Assembly (NCBI GenBank): GCA_037046735.1
Contig: JBAOHC010000001.1
Location: 1 to 64,000 of the forward strand
DNA length: 64,000 bases
Reading direction: 5' to 3'
Source: JADKAV01 sp037046735
GTDB taxonomy: Bacteria; Actinomycetota; Actinomycetes; S36-B12; UBA10799
The notes under the pieces are model-generated. The model saw only the letters and a list, made by a program, of their open reading frames with translations. It was not told the origin of the DNA and made no database searches. Position numbers and translations under genes: made by a program. This document shows, in pieces, positions 53,369 to 62,637 of this stretch (the stretch's first letter is position 1; each line of letters opens with the position of its first letter).

Positions 53369-54933
53369 CAATCCTCCTCACGTGGCACGAGAACCACAAG
53401 GGTGCGATCGTCATGGTTGCCTGGCGACCAGAAGTCCATCCACTGCATGAACTGCGCTTCCGTATCTCGCGAAGCTTGGAGATCAATCGCACCGGTGAAG
53501 TCCCGCCAGAATTCACGCCACCGGTTCGGATCCCCGAACACCACCTCCGTGGGGAACTTCGGGTCTGTGATCCCATCGCTCATCAACGCGAGGGCGGTGA
53601 ACCTCGGTCGAACATCGAAGAACACCCGCTGGATGACGTCATCGGTATTCGTGAACTCGGAACGATGCAGGAATCGCGTCTGACCCGCAAACTCGCCGCT
53701 GTCCGGCAACGTGAGTGTCGTGAGTGGACGCTGCTCATCGTCGAGATCGAACACGGCTGCGCCACCATCGCCCACCGAGAACCCGCCAAAGAACCAGTCG
53801 CCGCTGGCCACCCGCTTTGCCACACAAACGATCAAGGTGGTCGAGAACAACGACGCATGGACTCTGTGATCACGTGCGATGCGAGTCTCTATCCTTTCCG
53901 CAGCCTCAAACGCGGCCGCCACGAGCGACTTGTAGAGCAGGCCCCGGATTCCAGCGATAGCTTTCGGATTGTCGCTCAGGTAGGCAACGACGTAATCCCC
54001 CAACAACGGGTCGACTTCGGATTGCAGCAGTCCCGGCAGGACATCGAGGACTCTCTCGACAGCGACCTTCGAACCTTTTCGGGAGAACTCGGCGCTCCCA
54101 GCGCCATCAGCCACGACAGCAATCTGCCATCCTCCCAGAGGCCCGGCGACAAAGCCAAAGTGATCATCTCGGCAGGTGCCTTCTCGTGCGTGGGAACGCC
54201 CTCGTTTGCTGGCACCAATGCAGAGCAGATGGCCCTCAGCACGCTCGAAGTACTGATCGGCTTTCCAGAACGGCGCCTTCGGGTCACTTGGAATGTTGGT
54301 CCACAAGGACCGCGGGTCTGGCAAGACCGCGAGGTTCGCCACGATGTTCAAACGCTGACCGTCGACGAGTCCATCAAGGTGGACCTCGAAATCCCCGACC
54401 TCAAGCGGGGTGCCTTGTAGTTCCCCCGTTGCTGGATCGCATTCCAGCATACTGCCGGCAGAATCCACCAAATGCACGTCAGTCAGGCCCTCGAGGCCAA
54501 CCCGCCCAAGGTAGGGCTGTCCCGCCTGCGCATTCGGCTGAAGGTTCGCGGTCACCGTACGCACCGGCGCATCACGGATCGGCCCCGGCGGGATGGGACC
54601 CACAAGCGACTTGTCTGGGGCATCGATGGCCAGGCCAGACGTGTCCGGCGCATAGATCTTCTCGACCTCGTCCACCCCTTCTGCCGGAACCGGTGCGTCC
54701 AGCGTGCCCTCATCGAGCTCTGTTGACACCTGTTCCATCGGGACTTGAGATGCCGGATCCACGCTGGTCTGGTTCGCTTTGTCGGCAATTGAAGGAACTT
54801 GAGACGCGTCACTGCCCTCCTCTGCCGGATCAGTCTCTCGATCCCCGCCGATGGGAGGGGCGCCTTCTTCGGGATAGGTGAACTGAGACTTCGGCTCGGT
54901 CATCCCGGACTCAACGCTTGGATCCTGGCTCAT
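53368..54933 (-). CDS. ter-system PP2C-type protein phosphatase
   Basis: A 521-residue protein. The first 130 residues are acidic and low-complexity, followed by a small beta domain (about 130-210). The PP2C core occupies about 235-515, with metal and active-site motifs GTCRDDHFGFV, VVADGAGSAEFSRKGS, GFSVGDGGAAVFD and ALMSDGITDPKF. It probably reverses phosphorylation by the following kinase. The ATG overlaps the stop of the third vWA gene by 4 nt, and the kinase start overlaps its own stop, so all three are translationally coupled. Confidence 0.87.
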   Translation of the reverse strand: MSQDPSVESGMTEPKSQFTYPEEGAPPIGGDRETDPAEEGSDASQVPSIADKANQTSVDPASQVPMEQVSTELDEGTLDAPVPAEGVDEVEKIYAPDTSGLAIDAPDKSLVGPIPPGPIRDAPVRTVTANLQPNAQAGQPYLGRVGLEGLTDVHLVDSAGSMLECDPATGELQGTPLEVGDFEVHLDGLVDGQRLNIVANLAVLPDPRSLWTNIPSDPKAPFWKADQYFERAEGHLLCIGASKRGRSHAREGTCRDDHFGFVAGPLGGWQIAVVADGAGSAEFSRKGSKVAVERVLDVLPGLLQSEVDPLLGDYVVAYLSDNPKAIAGIRGLLYKSLVAAAFEAAERIETRIARDHRVHASLFSTTLIVCVAKRVASGDWFFGGFSVGDGGAAVFDLDDEQRPLTTLTLPDSGEFAGQTRFLHRSEFTNTDDVIQRVFFDVRPRFTALALMSDGITDPKFPTEVVFGDPNRWREFWRDFTGAIDLQASRDTEAQFMQWMDFWSPGNHDDRTLVVLVPREED

Positions 54934-56000
54934 CCCAGTCCTCTCCCAATCTCGAAACTCTCGTCCTCAGACGATCCATAGAGTCCGATGTTCGAACACC
55001 AAGGGCACGCATGCTCGCCATCCCCGTCAACGCAGTGGACCTTCCCACAGGCACAGACGGCCAACCCGAACTCCGCCCCACAGTACGGACAGTCCGGTCC
55101 CCCGATCAGTTCGCCCGAGCTCACGGTCGCCACCGACGCCGCTTCTTCGGAAAACTCGAAATAGCTGTTGCGCACCGGAACGACCATCGTGAACGTGTAC
55201 GGCCGCTCAGCCAGCAGTCGAGCGAGGATCGGATCATCGACATAGATGTCGTTGTGATGCCGCTCGTACTTCACTATGTAGGGCATCTTGTTCTTCTCAC
55301 ACCGACCGACGAAGACCGCGAACCGCGGGTCCACACTGCCACCGTCCGCTAGTCCCGGTGCATCTTCGAGGGGAGTGAGCAAATCCGATTCTGCTTTGCT
55401 GAGGCTAACCCGCTCATCCTTGCCTGCCCTCACGCTGCGACTCTGGGTCTGGATGGACATCGTGATCCAGGTCGCGAAGCGGGCGAACGCGTCTGGGGCA
55501 GCGTCGTAGAAAACGATCACATCCTCAGAAAGAGCGGTCAACACCGAATGGTCAGCCTGTCCCCCCACGGAAACGGCGACGAGATTCGCCCTGTCCCGAT
55601 AAGACATGTTCCACCGAGTGACGGCCGCGCGAGTATCGTCGGTTGGGTGGCCGTCTGTGATCAAGAAGATGGTCGGCTTCCAGTCGCCCTTGGCCTCAGC
55701 GGTCGTCGTGACCACTTGTCGATCGATCTCATTCATCAAGTGGGTAAGGGCTTGGCCGAGGGCAGTCCCACCCCCGACAGGCAACTCGGGCGGATAGAAC
55801 GAGATGAGTTCGGTCAGCGGCAGAAGTGTTCTCGTCTTGCCTGCGAAGGCGATCACCGAGACGTGTGCTGTCTCAAGAGCGTAAGGATCCTGCCGCAGAG
55901 TCGAGATGATGGATTTGAAGGCCTCCTCGAGTTGGTCAAGGCTATCCCCCACCATGGACTCTGACACGTCCACGAGGAAGAAGATCGGAAGTCGACGCAC
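54930..56000 (-). CDS. TerY-type vWA protein with C-terminal zinc-ribbon domain
   Basis: A 356-residue protein with AGGAGGGG seven bases before its GTG. The vWA domain (1-200) has the MIDAS motif DVSES and LITDGHPTDD. The C-terminal part has CPYC, CACGKVHC and CPWC cysteine pairs, the TerY-C metal-binding domain. The DxSxS motif is intact, so metal-dependent ligand binding is possible. It is the vWA gene directly coupled to the phosphatase and kinase, matching the TerY-P triad order. Confidence 0.87.
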   Translation of the reverse strand: MRRLPIFFLVDVSESMVGDSLDQLEEAFKSIISTLRQDPYALETAHVSVIAFAGKTRTLLPLTELISFYPPELPVGGGTALGQALTHLMNEIDRQVVTTTAEAKGDWKPTIFLITDGHPTDDTRAAVTRWNMSYRDRANLVAVSVGGQADHSVLTALSEDVIVFYDAAPDAFARFATWITMSIQTQSRSVRAGKDERVSLSKAESDLLTPLEDAPGLADGGSVDPRFAVFVGRCEKNKMPYIVKYERHHNDIYVDDPILARLLAERPYTFTMVVPVRNSYFEFSEEAASVATVSSGELIGGPDCPYCGAEFGLAVCACGKVHCVDGDGEHACPWCSNIGLYGSSEDESFEIGRGLG

Positions 56001-56040
56001 TTCTTTTCCCCTCCTAGAATGACCGGGCTGTCTGACCGAA

Positions 56041-56676
56041 TCAGAAAACGACTTGGACCTCTGGCGGTGGCGGCGGTAGTGTCACGCTGGTTGTCGCTCC
56101 CATGGACCGATTCCCTCTAGAGATCGCAGACGTGACCCACTTGAAGAAACTCGTGAACCCCTGGCCGTCCATTGTGTCCATGGACACAATGTGATCGCAC
56201 AGGGGTTGCAGATCCTCTTGGTGCGCCTTGGGCCCAGCGATGCAACCCACGATGCTGGCAAATCCGAACTGCTTGATGATCGCGCTCTGCTCGAGATACA
56301 ACTGGTTGTCTGAAGGCTTGCCGTCCGTCATCACAAAGAGGAATGGAGCCCAATCGCCCTTCTCTGTGGCGTTGGCCTTCCTGACCTCGGTCTGCAGTCG
56401 CCCATTCAGGGTCTCGAGAGCCATGCCCAGGTGGGTTGGACCGGAGCGAGGAGTCGCGATTTGAGGGATTTGCAGTGCGTCGAGGGCCGTCAGGGGCAAC
56501 ACCACCTTGGCCTGGGCGTCGAATGTGATGATGCTGATGTGCACCGTCTCCAGGGCATGCGGATCCTGTCGCAGTGCACCGATCATGACGCCCAGACCGG
56601 TGTTCACTGCTTCAATGGGCTCCCCCTGCATAGAGCCAGAAGTGTCGAGCAAGAGATAGACAGGAAGACGTCGCAT
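56041..56676 (-). CDS. TerY-type vWA protein (second copy)
   Basis: A 211-residue stand-alone vWA domain: MRRLPVYLLLDTSGSMQGEP with a complete MIDAS (DTSGS), PTHLGMALETL and FVMTDGKPSD. It ends in a poly-proline segment (TLPPPPPEV) that it shares with the upstream paralogue, suggesting duplication. No signal peptide is visible, so it acts in the cytoplasm. Confidence 0.88.
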   Translation of the reverse strand: MRRLPVYLLLDTSGSMQGEPIEAVNTGLGVMIGALRQDPHALETVHISIITFDAQAKVVLPLTALDALQIPQIATPRSGPTHLGMALETLNGRLQTEVRKANATEKGDWAPFLFVMTDGKPSDNQLYLEQSAIIKQFGFASIVGCIAGPKAHQEDLQPLCDHIVSMDTMDGQGFTSFFKWVTSAISRGNRSMGATTSVTLPPPPPEVQVVF

Positions 56677-56694
56677 ATGTGCCGGGACCTTGAG

Positions 56695-57330
56695 TCAGAC
56701 CAGCGTGATTTCAGGGGGTGGGGGTGGGAGTTCGTTCACCTGGGACGATTCCGACTTTCCAAGGTCAACCTTCTTCGAAGTGGTAGAGATGCTGGCCGAC
56801 ACCCACTTGAAGAACGCCCCAATCGTGCTCGAGTCTGCGGTATCGAGCATGACCACAGTGTCAGTTACCTGTTTGAGGATGTTCGAGTCCGCACCGGAGC
56901 CTGCGGCGCACGCGATGACCATTCCAGTCTTGGCGGTCTTGAACTCATTCAGACCAGCCTGCCAGTCATCAGTGGGCATTCCATCAGTCATCAGAAATAC
57001 CAGGGGTTTCCAGTCCCCCTTCACTTCGGCGGTGGTCTTCTGCACCTCGCGCTCCATGCACTCCTTCGTGAGCCGAAGCGCATCCCCCAACGACGTTGTC
57101 GTACCCGCCTGGATGTCCGGCGGCTGGAAATTCATCAAATCTGTCAAGGGGACCAGCTGCTTGGCGGTCCCGTCGAAGGTGATCACGCTAATGCATGCTG
57201 TCTCGAGGGCATATGGGTCCGTCCGCAGGGTGCTGACCAGAATCTGCATTCCATTTCGGACTGCTTCGATGGGTTCTCCGTGCATGGATCCAGAGACGTC
57301 AAGCACTAGGTACACAGGCAGCCGACGCAT
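56695..57330 (-). CDS. TerY-type vWA protein (first copy)
   Basis: Also 211 residues with MIDAS DVSGS, TTTSLGDALRLTKE and FLMTDGMPTDD, and the same C-terminal ELPPPPPEI segment. GGGAGA precedes the ATG by 5 nt. It begins the phosphorylation block; a 167-nt gap without an evident gene separates it from the HAD gene and may hold an internal promoter. Confidence 0.88.
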   Translation of the reverse strand: MRRLPVYLVLDVSGSMHGEPIEAVRNGMQILVSTLRTDPYALETACISVITFDGTAKQLVPLTDLMNFQPPDIQAGTTTSLGDALRLTKECMEREVQKTTAEVKGDWKPLVFLMTDGMPTDDWQAGLNEFKTAKTGMVIACAAGSGADSNILKQVTDTVVMLDTADSSTIGAFFKWVSASISTTSKKVDLGKSESSQVNELPPPPPEITLV

Positions 57331-57497
57331 TGTGATCTCCCGTTTGATCGTTGGTCTAGCGCTTCGCGGAATCTACTATTTGTTAGACTCCTAGCCTATT
57401 CGATGGCCTCCCGGCAAAGCGAGGCGAACCCCCCCACAATTGGACCAAACTGGACACCCAAGGATCCACCAGGACAGCGTCCGCACTCGACACAATC

Positions 57498-58298
57498 CTA
57501 CGCTCGGCAGGCCTCATCCCCTGGTGACGGCAGCAGGCGATCAGCCAGCCATTCGGCCACTAGAGCCACTTGCCCGGCACCCGACCCCGCAACCGCATGG
57601 GTCCGCGTATCGCTGAGCAGGCGATGCGCCTCGCTGCCGGCCGGACAGACTGCGCATGGCGCTGCTAGAAGCATTTCGACATCCATGGCGGTGTCACCTG
57701 CAGCAGCACGAACTTCCAGTCCGTGCTGCTCGACAAGCCGTCGAACAGCATCCGCCTTCCCGAAACCCATCGGTGCCAGATAGCCTCGCCGCCCCTGCAC
57801 CGACGCGACCCAGCCATTCCGCTGCGCCAATGCCCGCAGGTCAGCTTGCTGATGCTGGTTCAAAGCCACCTGTGAGACACGTTGGGCAAACAGCCCTGGT
57901 TGCACATTGAGGGTTCTGCCTCGGGGTACGATCGCGGCCAGTTCCTTCTGGGCTGCAGTCCTGTTCCATCCCAATCGGCCACCCGTGCGTATCACTTCAT
58001 GCGTCCACGCCTGATCCACTAGCCCATCAACCAAGATGGTGGCCCCATTCAGGAGCACCGCGAGTCTCGGCTTCACCCCAGGCCATTCCATTCGGATGAA
58101 CTGATCGACACGGCGAGCCGACACCGGTATGAGACCGTCGATCTGGGACATACGCTTCCACGCAAGGTAGCCGCGCTTGGTTGTTCCGCTCCAGCCACCC
58201 CGCCAAGAGTCGACTACCACCATGTCGTGTGGGTTCGGTTCTCCTCTCCCGGAGACACACAGGGTGCCGTCGATGTCAGAAACGACGACCGCCCTCAC
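57498..58298 (-). CDS. ter-system HAD-superfamily phosphatase
   Basis: A 266-residue HAD hydrolase. The GTG at 58298 overlaps the StiP stop by 4 nt, so the longer upstream frame is rejected. Motif I is VVVSDIDGTL, motif II SARRVDQF, motif III/IV is GKADAVRRL with AAAGDTAMDVEML. The cap between about 60 and 180 is typical of Cof-like phosphatases. In ter clusters this enzyme is predicted to dephosphorylate an intermediate of a nucleoside-like metabolite. Confidence 0.85.
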   Translation of the reverse strand: MRAVVVSDIDGTLCVSGRGEPNPHDMVVVDSWRGGWSGTTKRGYLAWKRMSQIDGLIPVSARRVDQFIRMEWPGVKPRLAVLLNGATILVDGLVDQAWTHEVIRTGGRLGWNRTAAQKELAAIVPRGRTLNVQPGLFAQRVSQVALNQHQQADLRALAQRNGWVASVQGRRGYLAPMGFGKADAVRRLVEQHGLEVRAAAGDTAMDVEMLLAAPCAVCPAGSEAHRLLSDTRTHAVAGSGAGQVALVAEWLADRLLPSPGDEACRA

Positions 58299-59425
58299 GG
58301 GTGCGAAGCCAATCGTTGCGGTCGAATGACCCCAATGCATCGATATGGCCACGTGTCTGCGGGCACGACCTGGGTTCCCCGATAGGCAGCCAGCGCGTGT
58401 ATGTGAGAAAGGTCAGCGTGTTTCATCCAGTCTGGATGCACCAGCACTGACCATGGAACGCGACGTTGAAGAACTCGTGTGGTTTCACCCAACCCCGGCT
58501 TCATGAGAATCACATCGCCGATCCCCAGCCGTTGAGCGAGTTGCCACATGTTGGGCAGCGGGACTACTTGAGGCATGAATCCCGTATCGCTGGATGCTCC
58601 AGCCGAGCATGCATTCACAGCGTCGATCGCTTCCCTAGTTCGATCAAACCGCGCATGCTCGGGATACATGCGTGCGCCGTGGTACTGCGATGAGGAGACA
58701 CCCGGGCGAGGCAGAACGGTCCGTGAGACCAAGCCGCAACTCGTCGAGTTCAGACAGGCTGTGGGGATCAGGATGTCGTCGCGAGTTCCAGCGATATCGG
58801 CTACTCCTGCAGGGTCCGCCAGGACCGCCAAGCGATCTGGGAAGAGACTTTCGAACGGTCCCAGGTTGGACCGCAGGAATTGCCGCAACTCTGCACGAAT
58901 GGCGCCTTTGCCGCTCCAACCATCCACGAACATGACCTGCCGTGGATCATGGTGGACCGCGATCCAGGCTAGAGCGTGTCGATCAACGCCCCTGCCCTTG
59001 ATGATGGATATTGCATAGTGTTGGCAGGCCCGAGCATTTACCGTCTTCAGCCTGTGCTGTATCCACACTCCAGCAGGCACCCCGGCCCTAGCTAATGAGA
59101 CCAGAACCACTTCCCCGTCAGGGATGAGACGGTCAATCTGGTCAGCAACGTGAGCGACCGCCGCAGCAACAATCACAGCGTTACGGGACAACGCGGCATC
59201 GAAGAGTGCCGTGTACTCCTCATTCGGGGGCAACTCGATGGGGAGGTCGTCGGCATAGTGTGACTTACCAGATTGGATGTCCCGTTCGCGTCGCGCGACG
59301 TCGCGCTCCAGGTGCACATGCGTGTAGTCAGCCAGCAGCCATCCCACCTCGTCGTGCCGGAAGGAGGAGAAGTCGGGACCGTAAAGAGGGCCGCTGCCGG
59401 GTCCGATCTCTTTGGGTTGATTCAT
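58295..59425 (-). CDS. StiP-like protein with C-terminal PELOTA RNA-binding domain
   Basis: A 376-residue protein whose ATG at 59425 overlaps the PRTase stop by 4 nt. The main domain matches the ter-associated StiP family (annotated as a cysteine protease-like domain): LVSLARAGVPAGVWIQ, HYAISIIKGRGVD and the GWSGKGAI loop. The last 90 residues, beginning near MWQLAQRLGIGDVILMKPG and LGETTRVLQRRVPWSVLV, match the PELOTA-like domain. The family's true reaction is unclear; the GWSGKG loop recalls PRTase-type phosphate binding. Confidence 0.82.
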   Translation of the reverse strand: MNQPKEIGPGSGPLYGPDFSSFRHDEVGWLLADYTHVHLERDVARRERDIQSGKSHYADDLPIELPPNEEYTALFDAALSRNAVIVAAAVAHVADQIDRLIPDGEVVLVSLARAGVPAGVWIQHRLKTVNARACQHYAISIIKGRGVDRHALAWIAVHHDPRQVMFVDGWSGKGAIRAELRQFLRSNLGPFESLFPDRLAVLADPAGVADIAGTRDDILIPTACLNSTSCGLVSRTVLPRPGVSSSQYHGARMYPEHARFDRTREAIDAVNACSAGASSDTGFMPQVVPLPNMWQLAQRLGIGDVILMKPGLGETTRVLQRRVPWSVLVHPDWMKHADLSHIHALAAYRGTQVVPADTWPYRCIGVIRPQRLASHP

Positions 59426-60648
59426 CTGGTGCGCTTTACGTCCCAGGTCCAAACCGTCCCTGTGCAACAGCTGCCCGCGGCAGCAAGCAACTCGGCCCTG
59501 GCCACTCGTGGCTGCGTTCCGTGGGTGTCAGGCAGCATCACGACAGTTTGGTCGTATACGGGCTCGCCAGCGGTGGTCGCAGGGCCGTTATAGAGGAAGG
59601 CTGGGACGTCGCGTGAATACTCGGAGGGAAAAGTCACTCCGCTTCGCAGAGGGTAGTCCGGCCTGTCGATGACCACCGCCGGGGATCGGGTCGTGGACTG
59701 GACGTCAGCGCCGAGTGCAACGGCGACCCGGACTGCCGGGTAGATCCCTTCCTCCACGCCGATCACCAGAGTCTTGGCGCCCTCTTGTTCACTAGGCAGG
59801 GTGGCCAGTTGCCTGTCGAGGAATTCGACCGCCCGCACCCGATCGGCAAACCCAGCGCCACTGCGCGCGTCCGGCACGAGCGCTGGGCTAAGTGGCAGGG
59901 GACGCACGCGCTGTGGCGATAGGCGCATGGCCTGATCCGCTCTCAAACTCGGCTCGGCCAATAGGCACGCGACCCTTGCAGGCGCATCGTCCGCGAAGGA
60001 AAGCCGAACGTCGAGCAACGACGCGACTCGCACATCGACACCAGCCATCTCAGAAAGGAGATGTAGGCGTTCGCGGTCTGAGTCCGGGCGGGCGTCGATG
60101 AGGCAGGCGATCACATACCGACGGTTCGGAAACACTCCGTTGATCTGGCTGATGACGCGCCATGCAGTCTCACCAGTGGACAACTCGTCATCGACCAGCA
60201 CCACATCTGGGCCCGCCAACAACGCGTCGTGCACCCCACGAAGTAGAAAGTGGGACGGCGCATGCGAATGTAACTCCTCAGACTGCAGCCAAATACCTGG
60301 CGCATCGCTCACGTCGCGGGTCGTCTGGGTCAGCACCGAGCCTGGCAATGCGTCTGCCACCAGGCCGGCCAAACCGCAGGCAGTCTCGGCGAATCCGAGC
60401 ACCAACACGTTCTCAGGCATCGGCCCGCCCCAGGCATGCCGCACCTCGTCGGCAAGCGACCGCGCGGCGTCGACTGCAATGGATCCTGACACAGGTACAT
60501 GCTTGGCGAGTACGCGGGACACGATCAGATGCGCCCTCTTGGGATTGCGGCGCAGCCCGACTCCTGCGAGCTCGTCGAATGTCAGTCCCGTCCGACTCTC
60601 GCTCCGCAGCACACGGAAGTCGATGCTCTCTGCCGCGAACCCACGCAT
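59422..60648 (-). CDS. ter-system phosphoribosyltransferase with TRSP domain
   Basis: The ATG at 60648, 4 nt after the HpcH-like stop, gives 408 residues. The PRTase domain has the PRPP loop VVLVDDELSTGETAW and NPKRAHLIVSRVLAKHVPV near the start; the second half (from about 270) matches the TRSP domain that follows it in these clusters. It is predicted to join a ribose-phosphate to a base-like moiety. A longer upstream frame overlapping the lyase gene by 167 nt is rejected. Confidence 0.85.
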   Translation of the reverse strand: MRGFAAESIDFRVLRSESRTGLTFDELAGVGLRRNPKRAHLIVSRVLAKHVPVSGSIAVDAARSLADEVRHAWGGPMPENVLVLGFAETACGLAGLVADALPGSVLTQTTRDVSDAPGIWLQSEELHSHAPSHFLLRGVHDALLAGPDVVLVDDELSTGETAWRVISQINGVFPNRRYVIACLIDARPDSDRERLHLLSEMAGVDVRVASLLDVRLSFADDAPARVACLLAEPSLRADQAMRLSPQRVRPLPLSPALVPDARSGAGFADRVRAVEFLDRQLATLPSEQEGAKTLVIGVEEGIYPAVRVAVALGADVQSTTRSPAVVIDRPDYPLRSGVTFPSEYSRDVPAFLYNGPATTAGEPVYDQTVVMLPDTHGTQPRVARAELLAAAGSCCTGTVWTWDVKRTR

Positions 60649-60652
60649 CACG

Positions 60653-61846
60653 TCACTGGGTTTCTGCGGAGGGAATAGCTCCGTCCGATGTGCGCCCCAC
60701 ATCGATGGGAGCGAGTGCACCGACAAGGTCCCGGTGTGTCCGGCGGCGGCGCAATACTCCAAAAACCTTAGCCCGGCGAACTGTCCGCTCAGCCCAGAGG
60801 CGATGCGGCAGTGCCTCATTCATCTTGTTGCCATATGGAGACGGCGTGGCGCCCTCACTTTCGTGGACTCCAGTCGCGTCGGCGTACTCCTCGTGAGTCA
60901 CAGCCTGCCACGCGTTGATCACTGGCACCTGTGTCGGGTGAATGGCGCTCTTGCCCACCAGGCCATGCGCCCGGTCCAACGTCAACTCATCAACAAGCGC
61001 GCCGAAACGAGCCCGAAGGGGGTCGGCTGCTAACCCCTCGGATTCCGGCAGGGAGATACGGGGGCTACCCGATGACAAGGGTCCACGACCAGTGCCCGAG
61101 AAGTGCTCCCAGACACAGCCCGACGTTGCCAGTCCATGCTCCCTGTCGCCGGCGAAAGCACCCACGATCGCGCTGATGGCATCGCGCAGCGGACCGTAGT
61201 CGTAGGAGGTCAGGTTGCGAGTGCGGCGCAGCCCGAGCGATCCCAGGATATCAACGGCACCGATCCGTAGGGAGAGGACGACATCCCTGTTCGCATCAAC
61301 CGAGTCTCGGGTCTGCTCCAGCCATTGGGATCGCCTCAAAGGGTCCGCAAGTTCCCCCGATTCCAACACAGGCACTGCCCAGACCTGACAGCCCCTGGCA
61401 TCGGCGGCTTGCCGAACAGCTGCCAGCCACTGCGACCCGTTCTGAGCCGAATACTTCGGAATCACGAAACCCACGATGCGCCTGCGGGTGTCTTCAGCGC
61501 ACACCTTCAAGATCTCCGAAGGATGGCGAACTCGGCAGAACAACAGTGGGGTCGCCTCTTGGGGCCTCTGTGAAAGCTCTCTCAGGGCCGATGACAGATT
61601 GGCGTGGGCAAGGGCGACCTCATGCTGCCCGATGGCGTCTTCGAGGCAAACCACCACAGAAGTCGTCCCCACTTGCTTCTGCCTCTCCAACACAGATGCC
61701 AGTCCCGGATGAGTCCCACGCGTGTACAACATGGCCCCGAGCGCATCCGAGATCACCCTTTGATCACTGGCTTCGTTGAACTCAGTGGGGGGTAGGGCGA
61801 AGAGCCCATCAAGTTCGTGCGAAGTCATCGTGCTGAAGTGGCGCAC
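60653..61846 (-). CDS. HpcH/citrate-lyase-like C-C bond lyase of the ter system
   Basis: A 397-residue TIM-barrel protein. GAGGA lies just before the GTG at 61846. Key segments are GTTSVVVCLEDAIGQHEVAL, RIVGFVIPKYS, LSLRIGAVDILGSLGLRR and GKSAIHPTQVPVINAWQAVT, the last being the HpcH/HpaI/CitE hallmark. PSPYGNKMNEALPHRLWAER near the C-terminus is typical of the ter-linked subfamily. It probably makes or breaks a C-C bond on the side chain of the cluster's metabolite. The PRTase start follows 4 nt after the stop. Confidence 0.83.
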   Translation of the reverse strand: MRHFSTMTSHELDGLFALPPTEFNEASDQRVISDALGAMLYTRGTHPGLASVLERQKQVGTTSVVVCLEDAIGQHEVALAHANLSSALRELSQRPQEATPLLFCRVRHPSEILKVCAEDTRRRIVGFVIPKYSAQNGSQWLAAVRQAADARGCQVWAVPVLESGELADPLRRSQWLEQTRDSVDANRDVVLSLRIGAVDILGSLGLRRTRNLTSYDYGPLRDAISAIVGAFAGDREHGLATSGCVWEHFSGTGRGPLSSGSPRISLPESEGLAADPLRARFGALVDELTLDRAHGLVGKSAIHPTQVPVINAWQAVTHEEYADATGVHESEGATPSPYGNKMNEALPHRLWAERTVRRAKVFGVLRRRRTHRDLVGALAPIDVGRTSDGAIPSAETQ

Positions 61847-61904
61847 AGAATCCTCATCCCAAGAACCTGATCGGAAGCCAAGCGCTTACGTTGGATCTGC
61901 TGGT

Positions 61905-62561
61905 CTACTTGCTGCTCGCTGCCCACCGCATGCCCCAGCCATATGCCTGGTCCATCGCCTGGTGATTGGCGACATAGCGGACTTCACGCTGGACGGTCAG
62001 ATCGTTGCCGCTGTTCTGCAGGAGAGCGATGGCACACAGGCGTGCACCCCCTGCTTTCTCATCAACCTTCACCTCTACCTCCGGACCTCCGTTGGGGTGC
62101 AGAGTGACGACTCCCTGTGCCTTGTCCCAGCTGGGAGCACCCTCATAGATGAACGCGAAGACAAGAACCCGGCGAATCTCTGCGATGTGAGCCAAGTTGA
62201 TGAGCAGGTTCTCCCCACCCTCGGTATCCCCGGAGCGATCATCGCCATCAAGCATGATGTAGGGCGGTTGATCAAGGTGCCCGAAGAGCTTCCCAACTGC
62301 CTGAATGGCTCCCTTAGTCCCATCCGTCAGTTCGTAGAGAGATCCCAGATCCAGATCAATGGCGGACTTGCCGCCCATCTTGGAACGCCATCCGCTGGCG
62401 CTGGCTCCCGACGCCCAGTTCAGGTTGACGCGCATGGTGCCTGACGCCGACCCTTGCTTGGTCAGCGAGACTGCCGGAGCCTGCTTCGTGAGCGTGACCT
62501 TGCTGAGCTTGACCGGAGGCTGACTGGGGCCGCCTGGAACGTTCTTACTGTATTCGACCAT
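61905..62561 (-). CDS. TerD-family protein
   Basis: A 218-residue TerD-domain protein; the ATG at 62561 is preferred over one three codons upstream because of GAAGGA spacing. VKLSKVTLTKQAPAVSLTKQ precedes the TerD core, which contains KSAIDLDLGSLYELTDGTKG, ILMLDG-type PPYIMLDGDDRSGDTEGGEN (Ca2+-binding acidic loops) and VFAFIYEGAP. TerD proteins bind calcium and are implicated in tellurite and general stress resistance, near the membrane with TerC. It is 58 nt upstream of the lyase gene. Confidence 0.88.
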   Translation of the reverse strand: MVEYSKNVPGGPSQPPVKLSKVTLTKQAPAVSLTKQGSASGTMRVNLNWASGASASGWRSKMGGKSAIDLDLGSLYELTDGTKGAIQAVGKLFGHLDQPPYIMLDGDDRSGDTEGGENLLINLAHIAEIRRVLVFAFIYEGAPSWDKAQGVVTLHPNGGPEVEVKVDEKAGGARLCAIALLQNSGNDLTVQREVRYVANHQAMDQAYGWGMRWAASSK

Positions 62562-62637
62562 GGTGATCATCCTTCTCTAATGGGAGCCGCAAAGGGGAGC
62601 GATCCTTTGGTTGGCGTCCTCCGACATGGGGACTTCC

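Noticed and set aside
57403..57783. 126-codon + strand frame in the vWA-HAD gap
   Set aside because: It is mostly antisense to the HAD gene, with shadow-like composition.
60649..60819. Longer N-terminus for the phosphoribosyltransferase
   Set aside because: It would overlap the lyase gene by 167 nt and lacks PRTase similarity; the ATG at 60648 directly after the lyase stop is the better start.
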